DNA of 64,000 nucleotides from Pseudomonas capeferrum (GTDB taxonomy: Bacteria > Pseudomonadota > Gammaproteobacteria > Pseudomonadales > Pseudomonadaceae). A model generated the notes under the pieces. That model ran no database searches. It saw nothing but the letters and a program-made list of their open reading frames with translations, and was not told the origin of the DNA. Shown piece by piece: positions 40,460-51,000 of this stretch. Each line of letters opens with the position of its first letter. Position 1 is the stretch's first letter. The stretch is taken from the NCBI RefSeq assembly GCF_000731675.1, contig NZ_JMIT01000001.1, forward strand, positions 1,983,526-2,047,525, read 5' to 3'. Made by a program: the position numbers and the translations under genes.

Positions 40460-42112
40460 ATGTACGTATACGACGAGTACGATCAGCGGATCATCGAGGA
40501 CCGCGTCAAGCAGTTCCGTGATCAGACCCGCCGCTACCTGGCCGGTGAGCTGAGCGAAGAAGAATTCCGCCCTCTGCGCCTGCAGAACGGCCTGTATATC
40601 CAACGTTTCGCGCCGATGCTGCGCGTCGCCGTGCCTTATGGCCAGCTGAACGCCCGCCAGGTCCGCACACTGGCCAAGATCGCTCGCGACTACGACAAGG
40701 GCTACGCCCACATTTCCACCCGCCAGAACGTGCAGTACAACTGGCCGGCGCTGGAAGACATCCCGGACATCCTTGCCGAGCTGGCCACCGTGCAGATGCA
40801 CGCGATCCAGACCAGCGGCAACTGCCTGCGCAACACCACCACCGACCAGTTCGCCGGTGTCGCCGCAGATGAGCTGATCGACCCGCGCCCGTGGTGCGAG
40901 ATCGTCCGTCAGTGGACCACCTTCCACCCGGAATTCGCCTACCTGCCGCGCAAGTTCAAGATTGCCATCAACGGCTCGAAGGAAGACCGCGCTGCCATCG
41001 AAGTGCACGATATCGGCCTGGAGCCGGTGCGCAACGAAGCCGGCGAGCTTGGCTTCCGCGTGCTGGTGGGCGGCGGCCTGGGCCGTACCCCGGTGGTCGG
41101 CTCGTTCATCAACGAGTTCCTGCCCTGGCAGGACCTGATCAGCTACCTGGACGCCATCCTGCGCGTGTACAACCGTTACGGTCGCCGTGACAACAAGTAC
41201 AAGGCGCGGATCAAGATTCTGGTCAAGGCGCTGACGCCTGAAGTGTTCGCCGAGAAGGTCGAGGCCGAAATGGTCCACCTGCGTGGCGGCAGCAGCACCC
41301 TGACCGAAGATGAAGTCCAGCGCGTGTCGCGCCACTTCGTCGACCCGGACTACCTGGCCCTCGACAACGTCGATTACAGTGCCCAGGACGCCGAATACCC
41401 AGGTTTCGCTCGCTGGCGCTCGCGCAACACCCGCGCCCACAAGCGCCCTGGCTACGTGGCCGTGACCTTGTCGCTGAAGCCCACCGGCGTTGCCCCTGGC
41501 GACCTGACCGACAAGCAGCTGGACGCCGTGGCGGACCTCGCCGAGCGCTACAGCTTTGGCTTCCTGCGCACCTCGCACGAGCAGAACATCATCCTCGCCG
41601 ACGTCGAGCAGCGCCAGCTGCACGCCCTGTGGCAGGAGCTGCGTGAAGGTGGCTTCGCCACGCCGAACATCGGCCTGTTGACCGACATCATCTGCTGCCC
41701 GGGGGGTGACTACTGCTCGCTGGCCAACGCCAAGTCGATCCCGATCGCCGAATCCATCCAGCGCCGTTTCGACGACCTGGACTACCTGTTCGACATCGGC
41801 GAGATCGACCTCAACATCTCTGGCTGCATGAACGCCTGCGGCCACCACCACGTGGGCCACATCGGCATCCTCGGCGTGGACAAGAAAGGCGAGGAGTTCT
41901 ACCAGGTGTCCCTGGGCGGCAACGCTGCGCGTGACGCGAGCCTGGGCAAGATCCTCGGCCCATCCTTCGCCCAGGACGCCATGGCCGACGTGATTGAAAA
42001 GCTGATCGCCGTGTACGTCGAACAACGTACCGAGGAAGAGCGCTTCATCGACACCTACCAGCGTATCGGCATCGACCCCTTCAAGGAACGCGTCTATGCA
42101 GCGAATCATTAA
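40460..42112 (+). CDS. cysI: Assimilatory sulfite reductase hemoprotein subunit CysI
   Basis: This 550-residue enzyme reduces sulfite to sulfide using siroheme coupled to a 4Fe-4S cluster. The two half-repeats of the family are present. Cluster ligands are Cys413-x5-Cys419 (CPGGDYC) and Cys456-x3-Cys460 (GCMNACGHHH). An AGGA site lies 5 bases before the ATG. The last 17 bases overlap the DUF934 gene, so the two are coupled. The 215-base upstream gap is AT-rich near 40320-40380 and probably holds the CysB-controlled promoter (inference). Confidence 0.96.
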   Translation: MYVYDEYDQRIIEDRVKQFRDQTRRYLAGELSEEEFRPLRLQNGLYIQRFAPMLRVAVPYGQLNARQVRTLAKIARDYDKGYAHISTRQNVQYNWPALEDIPDILAELATVQMHAIQTSGNCLRNTTTDQFAGVAADELIDPRPWCEIVRQWTTFHPEFAYLPRKFKIAINGSKEDRAAIEVHDIGLEPVRNEAGELGFRVLVGGGLGRTPVVGSFINEFLPWQDLISYLDAILRVYNRYGRRDNKYKARIKILVKALTPEVFAEKVEAEMVHLRGGSSTLTEDEVQRVSRHFVDPDYLALDNVDYSAQDAEYPGFARWRSRNTRAHKRPGYVAVTLSLKPTGVAPGDLTDKQLDAVADLAERYSFGFLRTSHEQNIILADVEQRQLHALWQELREGGFATPNIGLLTDIICCPGGDYCSLANAKSIPIAESIQRRFDDLDYLFDIGEIDLNISGCMNACGHHHVGHIGILGVDKKGEEFYQVSLGGNAARDASLGKILGPSFAQDAMADVIEKLIAVYVEQRTEEERFIDTYQRIGIDPFKERVYAANH

Positions 42113-42590
42113 GAACAACCAGATCGTCGACGAAACCTGGCACCTGCTGCCCAAGGAAACCACCCTCGACGAGCTGAGCAACTGCGACGATTACATCGTC
42201 CCGCTGCAACTGTGGCGTGACCATGCCCACGTGCTCAAGGCCCGCGACGGCGGCCTGGGCGTGTGGCTGGACAGCGACGAGGAAGCGGAAGAGATCGGCG
42301 AGGACGTGCAGCACTTCCAGGTCATCGCCCTGAACTTCCCGGCCTTCACTGATGGGCGCAACTACTCCAACGCGCGCCTGCTGCGTGACCGCTACCAGTT
42401 CAAAGGCGAGCTGCGCGCCATCGGCGACGTTCTGCGCGACCAGCTGTTCTTCATGGCCCGTTGCGGTTTCGATGCGTTTGCCATCCGTGCCGACAAGGAC
42501 CCGGAAGATGCACTGGAAGGTCTGAAAGACTTCTCGGTGACCTATCAGGGCGCCACCGATCAACCGCTGCCGCTGTTCCGCCGCCGCTGA
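42096..42590 (+). CDS. DUF934 protein linked to sulfite reductase
   Basis: This 164-residue protein follows cysI and overlaps it by 17 bases, the usual Pseudomonas arrangement. The DUF934 pattern includes LWLDSDEEAEE-like VWLDSDEEAEEIGED and FTDGRNYSNARLLRDRY. It is thought to serve in electron transfer or stability of the sulfite reductase, which in these bacteria lacks a CysJ partner. That role is not proven. Confidence 0.9.
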   Translation: MQRIIKNNQIVDETWHLLPKETTLDELSNCDDYIVPLQLWRDHAHVLKARDGGLGVWLDSDEEAEEIGEDVQHFQVIALNFPAFTDGRNYSNARLLRDRYQFKGELRAIGDVLRDQLFFMARCGFDAFAIRADKDPEDALEGLKDFSVTYQGATDQPLPLFRRR

Positions 42591-42599
42591 CCGCTGCAA

Positions 42600-42627
42600 G
42601 TACGGCCCACCACCCGGCGGGCCGTAC
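42600..42627. terminator. Terminator after the cysI operon
   Basis: GTACGGCCC pairs with GGGCCGTAC across a 10-base loop, followed by CCTTTCTTCT. It lies between the convergent DUF934 and LRR genes. Confidence 0.6.
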
Positions 42628-42662
42628 CCTTTCTTCTACTGCAACCCACGCAACACCGCTTT

Positions 42663-45600
42663 TCAGCCTCTACGGCCCCGGGGTTTCCTGCTCGCAGTGG
42701 CTTGCTGCTGCTCTAGCGCCCTGGCCCATTCGGCCTGCACCCGTGCCAGCGCCTCGCGTATTCGCTCCATGACTTCTTCGTTCAGCTGATTCTGTTCGAG
42801 ATTGATCGTTTCCGGGTGGGCTTCGATCCAGTTCAACGCGTCCTCGCCAAGCGTCGCAATGCGGTTACCACGCAGGTCCACGACCAGGTCCGGGTAGCGC
42901 TGCATCAACGCCAGCGGAACACTGCGCAAGCCCGTTGCACGCAACGACACGTACTGCAGGTGAACGTTGTAGCGCAACTGAGGGGCCACACCCAACGGGT
43001 TTCCATCAAAGTCCAGGACTTCCAACCGGGAGAACCACTCCAGGCGCAACTGGCTTGCTGCATCGAGGGTTATCACATTGTCGTGCAGGTACAGCTGGGT
43101 CAGCCTGCCCAGATGATTCAAATGCTCCGGGACAGTGGCAAAGCGGTTCGCGCCAAGGTTGAGAATATTCAGTTGGGCAAGGTTGCCAAGGCTGCTGGGC
43201 ACACTGCTCAGCAGGTTACCGCTCAACTGCAGGTTCTCAAGGCTTGCCAACTGCCCGATGCGCTCATCGAGTACGTTGAGCCGATTGAACGAAAGGTCCA
43301 GGCTGGCCAGTTGGGCCAACTGCTCGACTCCGGCCGGCAGTTGCTCCAGGTGGTTGCCACTGAGGTCCAGATCGGTCAGGTGGGTCACGTGCTGCAACCC
43401 TGTCACCGTCTCAAGCAGATTTCCGCCAAGGTCCAAGCTGCGCAACTGCGGCAGGTGTTCCAGCCCGCCAAGCTCGGTCAGTCGGTTGCCAGACAGCTGC
43501 AAGACCTCCAGATTGGGGAAATGACGCAGGAAATCAGCCTCGATGGTCGAAAGCTGATGATTGCCCAGAGACAAGGCTCGTAGCCGGTCGAACATGATGC
43601 CGCCGGGCAGCACTGGCAAAGAACTGATGGTCATTCCCGTGCGGGTTGTACCCAGGGACGGCCCTTCTTCGCGATAATTCGACTGCCAGATCGTGCGCAG
43701 TACATCCGCGACATGGGACCGCGCTGTATGCTCTGGCTCGCCCGGCAACCCGCGCCATAGCGCCAGGCTTGTTTCAAGCCGCCTCGACAGGTGCGCAAAC
43801 GCCCGGGTGCCAGGCCCCTGGGGAGGGTGGAGCCGATACCATGTCCAGTAACTGCCGCGGGCCAGTGTCAGCGTCAGTGCCTGCTCCTCCTCCCGGCGCT
43901 GTTCGGTGATGCGCGCCAACGCTTCTGGCGCCCCCTGATCGTGGCCTTGGTCTGCGGCAAGTGCGGCTTGTCGTTCAACGTAGGCCTGACGGATGACAGC
44001 AAACTGATCGTCGTAAGCAACCCGAACGTGATCTTCCCAGAACGCCTGCTGCGCCAGGAACTGGCTGAGCGCCTCGGCCGTCTCGGCCTCATACACAGCG
44101 GCTTCGGCCCCGACAAGATCATCTGGCGTCACATGCTCGACGTGCCTGAAACTCAAGTACGTCGGCTGGCCATAAATGCCCAACTGCTCTGCGAGCTGTG
44201 CCCGAAATGCCAGGTAGATCTCACTGGGGTTGAATGACACGGCGCGCAGACGCAGGCCGTCCATATGACGTGCAGCAAAGCGGTTCACCTGATCGAGCCT
44301 GAACAGCTCACGCCCAAGGCTACGCAGCTCACGCTCGATACGCCGGCCGTGCACCCCATCGGTACGCAATGCAACCTGCAACCTGATGATGAGGGCATCA
44401 AGGTCGACGCTGCTGCGAGGCACAGCCGCTTGCAGGAAAATTGCCTGTCGAATGTGAGCATGGTGGTACATGGCGTTTATCAACTCGCCTACCCGACGCC
44501 GCATCTCTGCGGGTTCAAGCGCAAACTTCTCGCTAGCCCGCAACGCATCGAGAAATGCGAAGAACCCGCCGCTGCCAGCCTCATGCTCTAGCGCCCGCCA
44601 CTGGCTGCGATGCAGTGCCGCTTCGTGCTCGCTCACCCCTTCGAACCAGCGCTCACTGCCTCCTGCGCCCTGCTCGAGTGGTACTGCAGGCGCCCCCAGC
44701 GCCAGCCGCTCACGTGCTACTGCTGATAGCGGATTACCCAGCAAATGCACCCGTTCGGGGTTGGCGCGCAGCGCGTTCGCCTGCGCTTCGCTGATGTCAA
44801 CGATGAGGTTGTCGCGCAGATCAATCTGCCGAAGCTGCGTCAATGCAGCAGTTTCGGGTATCGATGCCAACCGGTTAGACGACAAATCCAGACGATGCAC
44901 ATTGGGAAAGCGGGCGAGAAAAGCCGAGTCGACACTTGTCAGATCCAGGCTACGCAGGGTAAGCGTGGTCACATGATCAAAACGCACCGTTTCTGGCAGT
45001 TCCGGCAGGGTGCCCAGGCGCGTGCCTTCCAACGTCAGTGCTGGATTCCCTTCAACATCGTGCACGCGTCGCTGCCAGGCATGACGAATCCGCCGTGCCA
45101 TACGCACCCGCCTGAGCAACTGGATCGGCCCGGACGATTGTCGCCGCCACAGGCCCAATGCCTGATCCAGGGCACGCAGCTCTTCACACAGGCGCAGGTA
45201 GTAGTTCCAAGGGGTCAGCCCAAGCGCGCGGGCGTCTTGCGCGAAGCGTGCCATCGTACTTGAGTCAATGTCGGGGAACAGCCGTTGGATACCGCGCCGC
45301 AACGCACGATCGCTGCTCTCGCCACGCCCGCTCAGCGGGTAGCCCAGGCGACCATCGCCGAGCCGTACCGGCGGCCTGAAACCACGTCCGATCGGCGCCA
45401 TGCCCAACAGCGCTGCGGCATGATCGCGCTGCTCACCGGCCCACAGCGACAGCGCCTCAGCCAGCGCCTCAGGTGAGTCGCCAGCGTTACCCAACGCCCG
45501 CTTCTGCCAAGGGTCAAGTTGCAGCAACAGGGCCTGGAACAAAGAGTCTTCGGCCGTTGCCGATGGCAGCGGGACACCGTGCGCATCCAACGCCTGATAG

Positions 45601-47900
45601 CCATGGGCAGTTCTGACTACGCTACGGACTTCACTAGCTTCTTGCGCACCGGCCCAGGCAGACCGTGCGCCCAAGTGCGTATCGCCGCGCACCTCGATGC
45701 GCACGCCGCGCCAAGGAGCACGTTCAGCGATCAGGCCCAGCGCCAGTTGCTCGGTATCACGATTGATCGCTGCGGCTTGCAGCAGCCCCGCGCAAGCGCG
45801 GTCCAGGCGCGTATCGCGCAAGTACCAGCGCGCGTGCTCGGCCAAGGCCAGCGGTACACGCTGGTGCGCCTGCAACTGCTCGACCAGGTCTTCACCAGCG
45901 TGTGCGATGATCTCCCGCGCGCCCAGCACCGACAACCCGGGGAAATCCCGACGCAGCAGGGTTTCGGCCTCGGACGGCCAGGGCTGCTGCGCCAGCAACT
46001 GCAGCTCGAAGCCCTCGCCTTGCAGCCCTGGCAACTGCGTGTGCAACTGTTGCCGCTGCAGCGCATCCAACACGCGGGCCGGGGGCGAGGCGTGTTCCAC
46101 ATGCAATCGGCGCAACAGGTCTTCATTGAGCCCTGTGGCCCGCATCACGCTATGTATGGCCTGCTCGTCGAGGTTCGCCCAATCTGCAGCGAGGTCCTTG
46201 AACAGCTGAACACTGCCGTGCCATTCATGTGGGGTCTCAAGTTCATGCTGCCAGCCACCGGCATCGTTGCCTTCAAGCAACGGTGCGTAGGCATTGCTGC
46301 GCGTGGGGTGCCGGATACGGCGCTGCTGGGTTTCGCCGTCTGCTGAGGTCACATGGCTGGCCAGGGGGGTACGCACCACTTCTGCGCCTTGCACCGTGAC
46401 CACCGTGCCGACGGTGCCTTGGTGTTGAACGGCATACCCTGGCAAGTCGAGGTCGCACAACTTCACCGTGCCATCAACCGCATGCACCGGCACCAACGTT
46501 TCGACCCGTACGTTACGCGCCAGCCGGTGCGATGCTGCGCCTGCACCAGCATTCACAGCGGTCATGGCCACGGTTTCTGCAACCGCATACACATGTTCCA
46601 GAGCGCCCTGGCGATCCCCCAGTTGCCAATCGGCATAACCCTCGTAGACCTCATCCGCCACCTGCAGCGCAGTGATGCCCAGCAGCGGCAAAGCCAGCAC
46701 GGGCAGCGCGAAACTTGCCAGGCCCAACGCATCAAGGGCAAAACTCAGGTAGAAATGCAGGCGCCTGTCGCGTACCTGCGCATCCACTTCTGCAGTGGGC
46801 ACGCCGTGCACCTTGGCGTTGTCCAGCAGGGTGTCGATCTGCTGCGTGCGCAAATGCTCGAACAGCGGCAGCTCGATTGCTTCATGACGCCCGTCAAGCT
46901 CGACCGGCACATCCCGGTCGGTGGCTTTCAGCGCGTTATCCAGGGCGCGCACGTAGGCTTGCAGGTCACGTGCACCGATGAACCGCTGAAAGAACTCGAC
47001 GTACCCAGGCAAGCGAAACTGCTTGCCCAGGGTCAAGTACAAGACATCCCAGGACGGGTACCAGGTCAAGGGGCCTTGAGGGTCATCGGGGATCCAGCAC
47101 AATATCCCCTCGAATACCTCACCAGTGGCCTCCTGATGAGTGATTTCAAACGCCACCGCACCGCGTACCCGCTGACCGAATACCCGCAGTTGCATGGGCC
47201 GCAGCCCTGAAGCCGAAAACGCCTCGGATGAAAACAGCGCAACCAGCGCAGCACAATGTTCATAAGCGTGCTGCGCAATTTCCCCGTTGACCAGCGATAA
47301 CCGCAACGCCGCCTCCAGGTTTGCACGCAAGCCCTCCTCGATCAGTGCTTCGAGTTGACGACCGGCCTCCCCTGCTGGTGTCAGGTGCGCCTGGAGGTAC
47401 GACTGGTACTGGCCACCGAGGTCGAGCGAGCGGCACAGCCTGAAGAATGCCTTGGGAGCAAGCGAACAAGGCTGCCCGGTTGCATCCAGCACCGCGGTCC
47501 CCTGCATGATTGCGCTGGCGAATGTTTCGCCCTCGGTGAAGTTATGCAAGGCCGATTGCAGCAAGCTGTGTTCATAAACCTGTTCTTTGACCCCATCTGG
47601 CACGTGCGCAATGTGCGAGGGGAAGCGCTGCAAGGTTCTGCGTCGCAATCTGGCCTGACGCACATCGAGCGTCAGCTGATGCTGCGCTTGCAGTGCGTGT
47701 TCCAGCAATGGGGCGGCGAAGACGTCCAGCGGTGCGATCTGCGCCAGCAGGTCGTGCAGTAGCTGCTGTACCTGCTGTTGACGGCGCTGGCTTTCGTGTA
47801 ACGCGTAAAGGGTATCGAGCGGGGCCTCGGTCAGCCAGGCAGGCAAGCGACTGGCAATCAAGGCATCCGTTGACGCTTCGGGAAATGGCGGGGTCTGCAT
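42663..47900 (-). CDS. Giant DUF6543-LRR protein with cysteine-less NEL-like domain and second LRR module
   Basis: This protein has 1,745 residues. The N-terminal part matches the DUF6543 architecture of its neighbour, with a hydrophobic stretch FALPVLALPLLGITALQVA and the RLGDGRLGYPLSG block. A first LRR array lies near 963-1060. A domain colinear with NEL (about 1080-1340) has FWEDHVRVAYDDQF like the ligase at 13231. Where that ligase has GCQDGATW, this one reads PRSSVDLD, and the whole domain contains no cysteine. A second linker-LRR module (about 1400-1705, roughly 11 repeats) follows. The ATG at 47900 has AAGGAG 6 bases upstream. No secretion signal is visible. Confidence 0.82.
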   Translation of the reverse strand: MQTPPFPEASTDALIASRLPAWLTEAPLDTLYALHESQRRQQQVQQLLHDLLAQIAPLDVFAAPLLEHALQAQHQLTLDVRQARLRRRTLQRFPSHIAHVPDGVKEQVYEHSLLQSALHNFTEGETFASAIMQGTAVLDATGQPCSLAPKAFFRLCRSLDLGGQYQSYLQAHLTPAGEAGRQLEALIEEGLRANLEAALRLSLVNGEIAQHAYEHCAALVALFSSEAFSASGLRPMQLRVFGQRVRGAVAFEITHQEATGEVFEGILCWIPDDPQGPLTWYPSWDVLYLTLGKQFRLPGYVEFFQRFIGARDLQAYVRALDNALKATDRDVPVELDGRHEAIELPLFEHLRTQQIDTLLDNAKVHGVPTAEVDAQVRDRRLHFYLSFALDALGLASFALPVLALPLLGITALQVADEVYEGYADWQLGDRQGALEHVYAVAETVAMTAVNAGAGAASHRLARNVRVETLVPVHAVDGTVKLCDLDLPGYAVQHQGTVGTVVTVQGAEVVRTPLASHVTSADGETQQRRIRHPTRSNAYAPLLEGNDAGGWQHELETPHEWHGSVQLFKDLAADWANLDEQAIHSVMRATGLNEDLLRRLHVEHASPPARVLDALQRQQLHTQLPGLQGEGFELQLLAQQPWPSEAETLLRRDFPGLSVLGAREIIAHAGEDLVEQLQAHQRVPLALAEHARWYLRDTRLDRACAGLLQAAAINRDTEQLALGLIAERAPWRGVRIEVRGDTHLGARSAWAGAQEASEVRSVVRTAHGYQALDAHGVPLPSATAEDSLFQALLLQLDPWQKRALGNAGDSPEALAEALSLWAGEQRDHAAALLGMAPIGRGFRPPVRLGDGRLGYPLSGRGESSDRALRRGIQRLFPDIDSSTMARFAQDARALGLTPWNYYLRLCEELRALDQALGLWRRQSSGPIQLLRRVRMARRIRHAWQRRVHDVEGNPALTLEGTRLGTLPELPETVRFDHVTTLTLRSLDLTSVDSAFLARFPNVHRLDLSSNRLASIPETAALTQLRQIDLRDNLIVDISEAQANALRANPERVHLLGNPLSAVARERLALGAPAVPLEQGAGGSERWFEGVSEHEAALHRSQWRALEHEAGSGGFFAFLDALRASEKFALEPAEMRRRVGELINAMYHHAHIRQAIFLQAAVPRSSVDLDALIIRLQVALRTDGVHGRRIERELRSLGRELFRLDQVNRFAARHMDGLRLRAVSFNPSEIYLAFRAQLAEQLGIYGQPTYLSFRHVEHVTPDDLVGAEAAVYEAETAEALSQFLAQQAFWEDHVRVAYDDQFAVIRQAYVERQAALAADQGHDQGAPEALARITEQRREEEQALTLTLARGSYWTWYRLHPPQGPGTRAFAHLSRRLETSLALWRGLPGEPEHTARSHVADVLRTIWQSNYREEGPSLGTTRTGMTISSLPVLPGGIMFDRLRALSLGNHQLSTIEADFLRHFPNLEVLQLSGNRLTELGGLEHLPQLRSLDLGGNLLETVTGLQHVTHLTDLDLSGNHLEQLPAGVEQLAQLASLDLSFNRLNVLDERIGQLASLENLQLSGNLLSSVPSSLGNLAQLNILNLGANRFATVPEHLNHLGRLTQLYLHDNVITLDAASQLRLEWFSRLEVLDFDGNPLGVAPQLRYNVHLQYVSLRATGLRSVPLALMQRYPDLVVDLRGNRIATLGEDALNWIEAHPETINLEQNQLNEEVMERIREALARVQAEWARALEQQQATASRKPRGRRG

Positions 47901-48000
47901 CACAGGCTCCTTATGGCGAGAGCTGCGATTGCACCACTGCCAAGCGGGGGGCTGGCGGTAACTATTGCAAACCGCCCCACTGGCAGCGGCAGCCCCTGAA

Positions 48001-51000
48001 TCAACCGCGCTGGCTTAGCGTGTCGAACTGCACCCGCGCGGCACGCCAACGTGCCAGCACGTGCTCATCAAGGGGATTGTTGTTGATGTTGAGCCGGTTC
48101 GGGTGCTGGCGAATCCAGATCAAGGCCCGCTCGCTCAATTCGACGATCAGATTATCGGCAAGGTCCACATACAGCTGCGGATGATGCTCCAGAAAAGCCA
48201 ATGGAAATTCCCTCAGGCCTGTCGAGCGCAGCGACAGATGGGCCAGGTGGTCGAGGTTACGCAGTGGCGGGATCATGCCGATCGGGTTGCCATTCAAGCT
48301 GAAGGTTCGCAGCGCGCTGAACGCTTCCAGGCGTTGGCCGCCTGAGACATCGATGACGATCTGGTTATCGCCCAGGTACAGTTCGGTCAGCTGTCTCAGC
48401 CGTTCCAGGCCCTCGGGTATCGCGGTGAGCTGGTTGCCGCGCAAATTGAGGATTTCAAGGCTGGTCAGGTTACCAATGGCCGCCGGGACATTCACTAGCC
48501 TGTTCTCGGCCACGTGCAGCTGCAACAACCGGCTCAGCCCGCCTAACGCCTCCGGCAGTTGGTCAAGGCGATTGCCGGCAAGGTTCAACTTGGTCAACCC
48601 GACCATGCGCTCGACACCCGCTGGCAACGACGTGAACCGGTTATTGCTCAGGTTCAGATACTGTAGCCGGATCAACCTGTGAATCTGATCGGGAAGGCCA
48701 GACAACAGGTTGTCACTCAGGTCCAACTGAGTCAGCAGCGTCAGGCCCTCCACACCCTCAAGCGCAGTCAGCCGGTTGCGCCGCAGATCCAGACGGGTGA
48801 GTCTGGTTAGCGTTGCCAACCCAGGCACCTCACTGACCTCGTTGTCATTCAAGATCAGTTGCGTCAGCGACGACATAGGCTGAACCCCATCGACGGTGGT
48901 CAAGCGGTTGTGCTGCAGGTCCAGGCTGATCAAACGGCGCAGGCCGCTCAAGCCAGGCACCGCAGTCAGTTTGTTGCCACTCAATCGCAGGCTCCGCAAC
49001 TGGGTGAAACGGCCAAGGAAATCATCCTCCAGCGAGGTCAACCTGAGATTGCTCAAGCACAGTCGGTGCAGGTTCCCGAACTGGATATCAGCTGGCAGCA
49101 GGGGCAGGCCCTCGACTGGCTCATTGCGTACTACCAACTCCTCCACACCGCCGGGTCCATAGAAATCAGGCTCCCACGCCTCACGAATCAGTTGCCCGAC
49201 GCGCTGGCGGCGATGGTAATTTTCCGGCGTGGCTTGCCCCCGCCAACCACGCAGGCTGAGGTCTAGCCGCTCGACCTGCCTGGCCAGGTCACTGAACGCT
49301 GTCCAGACCGTGCGGCCCGGCCTCTGCTCCAGTTGCATCGCCAACCACATCACATCCCTTGCCGAGCGGTGCGTGAACAACTGGTGCAGCCCAGTGCGAA
49401 TGGACTGGCGGGCACGCAGGTCTGCCGTGGTGAATACCTGACCGCGCAGTGGGCGCGAGGCATCGCCACCACTCAGCGGGTAGCCCAGTCGACCATCGCC
49501 AAGGCGCACTGGCGGGCGTACAGCCCCCTCTGCCGGCGCCATGCCAAGCAACGTTGCCGCGCGCTCCCGTGGTTCGCCAGCGCGAATGGCCAAGGTATGG
49601 CCAAGCTGCTCAGCCGTAGCTACACCCTCGCCAAGCACCTGCTTCTGCGCCTCATCGAGGTGCCACCATAGCGCCTGGCACAGGCTGTCATTTTCGCTCG
49701 CCGACGGCAGTGGCGCCCCCGATTCATGCAGAGCCTGGTAACCCTGGCCACGCCTGACGATGTACCTCACCTGGCTGGCATCCTGTGCACCGGACTGGGC
49801 GAGCAGATCACCGTCCAGGCGCTCGCTGCGCAGCTCGACCCGCACGGTTTGCGGCCACGGTGCCGCCTCTGCGATCAGGCCCAGCGCCAACCGCTCGGTG
49901 TCAGCATTCACCGCTGCCGCCTGATAGAACCCTGCGCAGGCACGATCCAATCGGCAATCACGCAACAGCCAGCGTGCTTCGGTGGCCAAGGCAAGCGGCA
50001 CGCGTTGGCTGCTGTTCATGGCTTCGATCACTTCGGGCCCCGCACGCTGGGTGATCTCCCGCGCGCCACGCGGCGTCAGGCCGGGGAAGTCGCGCCTCAA
50101 CACCCGCTCGGCGGGTTCTGCAGGGGCCTGCAGCCCACTCAGGTGCAGCTCGAAAGCGTCACCGTGCAACGCGGGATGCTGTGCATGCAACTGGTAGCGC
50201 TGCACAGCATCCTGCAACCGTGCAGGCGCTGGCGCATGCTCAAGGTGCAAGCGGCGCAGACGCGCTTCATCGAAGCCTGTAATGCGCATGACATGCTCGG
50301 CAGTCAGTGGCTCGAGCGCCGCCCAGGCACTGTTCAAGCGTTGCATCAGTTGCGTAGAACCCTGCCAATACTGTGGGGTTTCCAACTGATGGCGCCAACC
50401 GCCCTCGCCATTGCCGTCGAGCAACGGCGAGTAGGCCTGCGCCCTGCTGGGGTGGCGGATGCGCAAGCCCGCCCCTTTAGCATCCTCGACCACCTGGTAG
50501 GTCGCCAGGTGGGTACGCAAGCGCATCTGTCCCACCACCTCGGCCCGCTCGCCAACGGCCAGCCCTCCATCTGGCAGCGCGTAGCCTGGCAGAGCTGCAT
50601 CGATCAGGCGCAACCCATGGTTTTCGGTCAACACCGGCATCAATGCGTCCACGTAGGCAGACCGTTCGATCAGGCGCCCTGCTACCAAACCGATCGACGC
50701 CAATGCCACCCCTGCGGCCAGGTTTTCAGCAACGCCCCACAGGTGATTCAGCGCGCCTTCCCGGTCCTTTAGCTGCCAGTCGGCATACCCTTCATAAACC
50801 TCATGGCTGGCCTGCACCGCAGCGATACCCAACAACGGCAGGCCAAGCACGGGGACGAACAGGCTGGCCAGCCCCAACAGGTCAAGACCTGCACTGGCAT
50901 AGTCGCCCATGCGCCGCTCGCGCTCTGCCTGGTTGGCCTTGGCAGTGGGTGTGGCCAGCACGCACACATCGTCAAGCAGCGTATCGATACGCACCTGGCG

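Noticed and set aside
40319..42181. 620-codon open frame antisense to cysI
   Set aside because: It is antisense to a conserved enzyme and has biased composition typical of shadow frames.
42816..49266. Repetitive leucine-codon pattern resembling a DNA repeat array
   Set aside because: The periodicity of about 69 bases follows the protein leucine-rich repeats and the copies are diverged; it is not a CRISPR or a DNA satellite.
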